Positions 60,455 to 64,000 of a DNA stretch of 64,000 nucleotides are shown piece after piece. Numbering within the stretch: position 1 is the stretch's first letter; each line of letters opens with the position of its first letter. The DNA is taken from assembly GCA_021737145.1 (NCBI GenBank), contig JAIPEN010000004.1:248001-312000 (forward strand), in the 5' to 3' direction. The notes under the pieces were generated by a model. The model searched no databases and was not told the DNA's origin. It saw only the letters and a program-made list of their open reading frames with translations. Source of the DNA: Desulfarculaceae bacterium. GTDB taxonomy: Bacteria > Desulfobacterota > Desulfarculia > Desulfarculales > Desulfarculaceae. Position numbers and translations under genes: made by a program.

Positions 60455-62023
60455 ATGCACAAGAGCGACGTGGTGATCATCGGAGCCGGGTTGGCCGGCA
60501 TCATGGCCGCGGCCCAGGCCAGCGAGGCCGGGGCCTCGGTGCTATTGGTGGACCGGGGCGGGGTGGGCCTGGGCACCAACTCGGCCATGAGCAACGGCTA
60601 TTTTTGCGGGCCCACGGACGAGTATTCCCTGGAGTCCTATGTGGAGGACACCATCGACACCGGCCGGGGCCTGAACCGGCGCTCCTACGTGGAGCGGGTG
60701 GGGGCCCAGGCGCGCGCGGCCTTCGCCTATCTGGCCGAACTGGGCGTGCCCCTGACCACCCTAACCAAGATGTACGCCGCGCCCACTCCCCGGCAGGACG
60801 TGATCCGGGGGGTGAGCATGATGAGCGCCCTGGGCAAGGCCCTGCGCGGCCGCCAGGGACTGAGCGCCCTCACCGGCCTGCAAGTGCGCCGCTTGCTCAA
60901 GCGCGGCGACCGGGTTGTCGGCCTGGAGGGCCTGGACGCCCAGGGCGAGGTGCAACATGTGGCGGCCAAGGCGGTCATCCTGGCCTGCGGCGGAGCCGGG
61001 GCGGTGTACGCGGTCAACGACAACATGAAGGCCATCATGGGCCAGGGCTACACCCTGGCCGCCCAGGCGGGCCTGCCGCTCATGGACCTGGAGTTCGTGC
61101 AGTTCTATCCCCTGGTGCTGGTGGAGCCGGGCCTGCCGCCGGTGATGCTCTACCCGCCCTACCCGGCGGGCTCGCGTTTGCTCAACGCGGCGGGAGAGGA
61201 CATCCTGGAGCGCCACGGCCTGGACGACGTGAACCTGGCCATCCAGGGGCTCAGGGACAAGCTGTCCATCATCATCGCCCAGGAGGCCCGGAGCGGCCCG
61301 GTGCGCATGGACTTCACCCAGGTGGCCGGGGAGCACTGGGACAAGTACCCCCTGGGCCTGCTAAGCCACATGTCCTATGACTTCCGGGCGCGGGGAGTGG
61401 CCATCATGCCCGGAGCCCACTTCTGCATGGGCGGGGTGGAGGTGGACGCCCAGGGGGCCACCGCCCTGCCCGGCCTGTTCTCCTGCGGGGAGATGGTCTG
61501 GGGCCTGCACGGGGCCAACCGGCGGGGCGGCAACGCCCTGACCGAGTGCCTGGTCTCGGGACGCCTGGCCGGACGGGGCGCGGCCCAGTACGCCCAGGAC
61601 GCGGACCTGGCGGACCCGCCAAAGACGGACACGGCCCCGCCCAGCTTGGCCACCAGCGTCCAGGGCAACCCCCTGCGCCGGCTGCGCGACCGCTTGCGCG
61701 AGATCACCTGGCAGCGGGCGGGCATCGTGCGCGACGGCGAAAACCTGGGACAGGGGCAAAAGGAGCTGGCCGCCTGGTCCGGCGAGCTGGCCCGGGCCCA
61801 GGCGGCCAACCCCCGCCAGGAGTGGCTGCGCTGGGACCTGGAGTGCGGGGGCCGCTTCGTGGCCGGGGTCATGGCCGGCAGCCTGGCCCGCCGGGAGAGC
61901 CGGGGGGCCTTGCTCCGCCAGGAGCATCCCGGCCAGGACGACCAGGCCTGGCGGACCAACAGCCGCCTGGAGCTGGGCCCGGAGGGCGCCTGGTCCGTGA
62001 GCCACCAGGCGGTGGAAGGATAA
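60455..62023 (+). CDS. FAD-dependent oxidoreductase, fumarate reductase/succinate dehydrogenase flavoprotein family
   Basis: 522 residues. The dinucleotide-binding motif is VVIIGAGLAGIMAAAQASEAG. Then come GYFCGP, the ILACGGAGAVYAVNDN motif, LEFVQFYPL and, near residue 350, HFCMGGVEVD and GEMVWGLHGANRRGGNALTECLVSGRLAG, the flavoprotein core. ATG 60455 follows GAGGCGG; upstream ATG 60422 lacks a ribosome-binding site. In anaerobes this type is often linked to MoaD/HesA genes near tungsten or molybdenum enzymes. Its substrate is unknown. Confidence 0.85.
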   Translation: MHKSDVVIIGAGLAGIMAAAQASEAGASVLLVDRGGVGLGTNSAMSNGYFCGPTDEYSLESYVEDTIDTGRGLNRRSYVERVGAQARAAFAYLAELGVPLTTLTKMYAAPTPRQDVIRGVSMMSALGKALRGRQGLSALTGLQVRRLLKRGDRVVGLEGLDAQGEVQHVAAKAVILACGGAGAVYAVNDNMKAIMGQGYTLAAQAGLPLMDLEFVQFYPLVLVEPGLPPVMLYPPYPAGSRLLNAAGEDILERHGLDDVNLAIQGLRDKLSIIIAQEARSGPVRMDFTQVAGEHWDKYPLGLLSHMSYDFRARGVAIMPGAHFCMGGVEVDAQGATALPGLFSCGEMVWGLHGANRRGGNALTECLVSGRLAGRGAAQYAQDADLADPPKTDTAPPSLATSVQGNPLRRLRDRLREITWQRAGIVRDGENLGQGQKELAAWSGELARAQAANPRQEWLRWDLECGGRFVAGVMAGSLARRESRGALLRQEHPGQDDQAWRTNSRLELGPEGAWSVSHQAVEG

Positions 62024-62090
62024 ACGGGGCCAATCAGGGTCTGCGTTGACACCGGGGCCGGGGCGTGCCAGAATTCGCCTAGAAATAACT

Positions 62091-62252
62091 AGGAGTGGGC
62101 GGCCCTTTTTGGGCCTGATAGGGAAGACGGTGCGAATCCGTCGCGGACCCGCCGCTGTGACCGGTACGAAAGCCGCGAAACCACTGACCCCCGGGGTTGG
62201 GAAGGCGCGGCCGGTAGGCTTGAGCCGGAAGCCAGAAGACCTGCCCACTCCC
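62091..62252 (+). promoter_or_regulatory. cobalamin riboswitch
   Basis: The conserved B12 box GCCAGAAGACCTGCC lies at about 62231-62245, and the core GGGAAGACGGTGCGAATCCGTC...GCTGTGACCGG lies at about 62122-62162. The outer stem pairs GGAGTGGGC (62092-62100) with GCCCACTCC near 62243-62251. It precedes a terminator and a BtuF-CbiZ gene, so B12 should switch off cobamide uptake and salvage. Confidence 0.95.
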
Positions 62253-62339
62253 GGCGCCCCCCAAACGCTGCGAGGTACGGTGAGGCGCCGGCGGCCGCCT
62301 GGGCGGCCGTGCTTGGGGGTCAAGAAGAAAGGGTGCAGT

Positions 62340-62371
62340 CCCCGAGCCCATTGGGCTTGGGGTTTCTTTTT
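62340..62371 (+). terminator. riboswitch-controlled intrinsic terminator
   Basis: The stem CCCCGAGCCC/GGGCTTGGGG (one G-T pair, loop ATT) is followed by TTTCTTTTT, 32 bp before the start codon. Its position between aptamer and gene indicates transcriptional attenuation. GC-rich segments at about 62252-62325 could form the antiterminator. Confidence 0.85.
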
Positions 62372-62402
62372 GGGCCCGGTTTATCCTGGCAGAGAACGGC
62401 GC

Positions 62403-64000
62403 ATGGCAATGCCTTTTCGGCGCGTCATAACTATCTTGTTGAGCGCGGCGCTGGTTTTGGCCGCGGCCCTGCCCGCCCTGGCAAGGGTCACCGTCACCGA
62501 TCTGGCCGGCCGCCAGGCCAGCTTCGAGGCCCCGCCCACCCGCATCGTCTCCCTGGTGCCCGCGGTGACCGAAAGCCTCTACGCCCTGGGCGCGGGGGAC
62601 GCGGTCAAGGGCACCACCATCTTCTTTGATACGCCCTACGGCCACCGGCCTCCCCCCGAGGTGGGCGGCTTCTTCGCGCCCAGCCTGGCGGCCATCCTGG
62701 CGCAAAAGCCCCAGGTGGTCATCACCGGGGCCATGCACGCCAAGCTGGAGAAAGAGCTCACGGCCCAGGGCATAACCCCCCTGCGCCTGCAGGCCCGCCG
62801 CCTGGACGACCTCTACACCAGCCTGGAGATCCTGGGGCAACTGCTGGACAAACGGAAGCAGGCCCAGGAGGTGACCGCCCGCTTGCGCGGCCACATGAAG
62901 CGCATCGCGGCCAAGGCCGCCAAGCTGCCGCCAAAGGCGCGCCGCCGCACCACCCGGGTGATGGGGGTGGACCCCAAGAAGAACCTGGTCTACATCCCGG
63001 GCGACGACTCCTTTCAAAACGACATGATCGCCGCCGCCGGGGGCATTCCGCCCAAGGTGGGCAAAAAGGGCGGCTCCGTGGCCCTGACCCTGGCCGAGTG
63101 GCAAAAGCTCAATCCCCAGATGGCCTACTGGTGCGGGGACAAGCAAAAGGTCCGCCGTTTCCTGAACCAGGCCGGATGGCGCGAGGTGGAAGCGGTTGAG
63201 AAGCAGCGCCTTCAGCATATGCCCTGCGTGCTTACCTGCCGCGCCTGGGTGCACTCGGACGCCTTTGTGGCCTGGCTCTCGGCCCTGATCTACGGCGACT
63301 ACTACTCGCAGGGCAAATACCAGATCTCGCCGCCCGAGGTGATCTCGCGGCGGCCCCTGAAGATCGGCCTGGACTACCTGGCCTCGGCCGAGGTGGTTGA
63401 AGAGCGGCTCACGGACTTCACCCAAAAAACCCTGCTCATTAAGCTCAAGCAGCCCTGCGGGGTGCTGAGCACCCTGGAGGGGCCGCGGCAGGGCATATCC
63501 TGGGTGGGCAACCACTACCTGCCTCCGCCCACCTGGCTGCTGGGCGGGCACGGCGGCCTGGCCGGTCTGCGCTCCCGGGTGCTGGGCGTGCTGGGCCTGG
63601 AGGCGGGCTCGGCCAGCCTGCTCTACACCGGGGCGGACATGGCCAACCTGGCCGTGAAGCGGGCCAGCCTGGACGGACGCACGGCCTATGCCCTGGTCAC
63701 CGCCGGGGTCCGGGGCAACGCCCTGCGCCTGGCCGCCGAGAGCAAGGGGCACCTGGGTCCGGGCACCATCAACATATTAATCCTGACCAACCGCCGCCTG
63801 ACTCCCCGGGCCATGGCCCGGGCCCTGATAACCGCCACCGAGGCCAAGACCGCCGCCCTGGAGGATCTGGACGTGCGCTCCAGCTACGCGCCGCTCAAGT
63901 ACGCGGCCACGGGCACGGGCACGGACAACATCCTGGTGGTGCAGGGGCAGGGCCCGGTCGAAAAGCTCACCGGCGGGCACAGCCCCATGGGCGGGCTCAT
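62403..64000 (+). CDS. BtuF-CbiZ fusion: cobamide-binding protein and adenosylcobinamide amidohydrolase (cut by window edge)
   Basis: At least 532 residues. A signal peptide (cleavage after ALA, about residue 27) is followed by a BtuF-type periplasmic binding domain (about 28-300: VTVTDLAGRQASF, RIVSLVPAVTESLYALG, RAWVHSDAFVAWL). From about 325 a CbiZ domain follows (LYTGADMANLAVKR, TAGVRGNALR, PGTINILILTN, TATEAKTAALEDLDVRSSYAPL, ATGTGTDNILVV). CbiZ removes the nucleotide loop to salvage foreign cobamides. The fusion would place this enzyme outside the inner membrane. ATG 62403. The gene was only recognisable by reading through to the window end. Confidence 0.9.
   Translation, partial: MAMPFRRVITILLSAALVLAAALPALARVTVTDLAGRQASFEAPPTRIVSLVPAVTESLYALGAGDAVKGTTIFFDTPYGHRPPPEVGGFFAPSLAAILAQKPQVVITGAMHAKLEKELTAQGITPLRLQARRLDDLYTSLEILGQLLDKRKQAQEVTARLRGHMKRIAAKAAKLPPKARRRTTRVMGVDPKKNLVYIPGDDSFQNDMIAAAGGIPPKVGKKGGSVALTLAEWQKLNPQMAYWCGDKQKVRRFLNQAGWREVEAVEKQRLQHMPCVLTCRAWVHSDAFVAWLSALIYGDYYSQGKYQISPPEVISRRPLKIGLDYLASAEVVEERLTDFTQKTLLIKLKQPCGVLSTLEGPRQGISWVGNHYLPPPTWLLGGHGGLAGLRSRVLGVLGLEAGSASLLYTGADMANLAVKRASLDGRTAYALVTAGVRGNALRLAAESKGHLGPGTINILILTNRRLTPRAMARALITATEAKTAALEDLDVRSSYAPLKYAATGTGTDNILVVQGQGPVEKLTGGHSPMGGL

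Noticed and set aside
62079..63752. 557-aa minus-strand ORF
   Set aside because: Antisense of the BtuF-CbiZ gene and of the riboswitch.

Overview
The window is GC-rich chromosomal DNA with strong G/C third-position codon bias. It most likely comes from an anaerobic Desulfobacterota (deltaproteobacterial) relative, possibly Desulfarculales-like. The inference rests on gene content: a fused acetyl-CoA carboxylase carboxyltransferase, UbiD/UbiA/UbiX prenyl-flavin and quinone genes, a siroheme-dependent heme pathway (AhbD plus an AhbA/B-type decarboxylase), an IcmF-type B12 mutase, an OFA-type transporter and a three-subunit molybdenum hydroxylase. No rRNA is present, so the taxonomy is inference.

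Layout. 1-1431: carboxyltransferase fusion (minus strand, runs off the left edge). 1667-1745: tRNA-His. 1749-15005: a 13,257-bp integrated element bounded by a perfect 69-bp direct repeat of the tRNA-His 3' part. It carries a tyrosine integrase, two small HTH genes, a candidate replication gene with internal repeats and an AT-rich stretch, a serine recombinase, then a compact packaging module (terminase small and large subunits, portal, Mu F-like head protein, coiled-coil protein) closed by a terminator. I see no major capsid, protease or tail gene. After the terminator comes a mostly AT-rich cargo of seven small genes I cannot name, apart from a DUF4145-type protein.

15254-37684 is ordinary chromosome: lipid kinase, TRAP binding protein, MFS carrier, DUF255 thioredoxin-domain protein, cytochrome P460-like protein, phospholipid synthesis genes, a UbiD-UbiA operon ending in a J-domain/receiver fusion, GalT-like protein, acyl-CoA ligase, DivIVA, peptidase, MreB with GAF and Cys-rich neighbours, Fpg, hydrolase, PAP2 and FKBP. 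37708-39603 is an AT-rich OLD-family nuclease, a likely acquired defence gene. 39678-43631 is IcmF with a TetR regulator and a perfect palindromic operator candidate. 43996-46308 is a heme-biosynthesis operon with two small proteins inserted. 46314-46521 is a 208-bp MITE-like repeat. 46531-54425 holds an XRE regulator, DnaQ-like exonuclease, CBS/nucleotidyltransferase protein, PurA, tRNA-Gly, a hybrid histidine kinase and a DUF2080 protein.

54503-59257 (minus) is an LpdD-like/UbiX/molybdenum-hydroxylase operon. It diverges from 59406-62023, which encodes a MoaD-like carrier, an E1-like enzyme and an FAD oxidoreductase. The right end is a cobalamin riboswitch with its terminator, controlling a BtuF-CbiZ fusion that runs off the edge.

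The strongest candidate for something undescribed is the tRNA-His element: it has a complete-looking DNA-packaging module but no capsid gene, and it carries a lambda-O-like arrangement of intragenic repeats next to an AT-rich tract.
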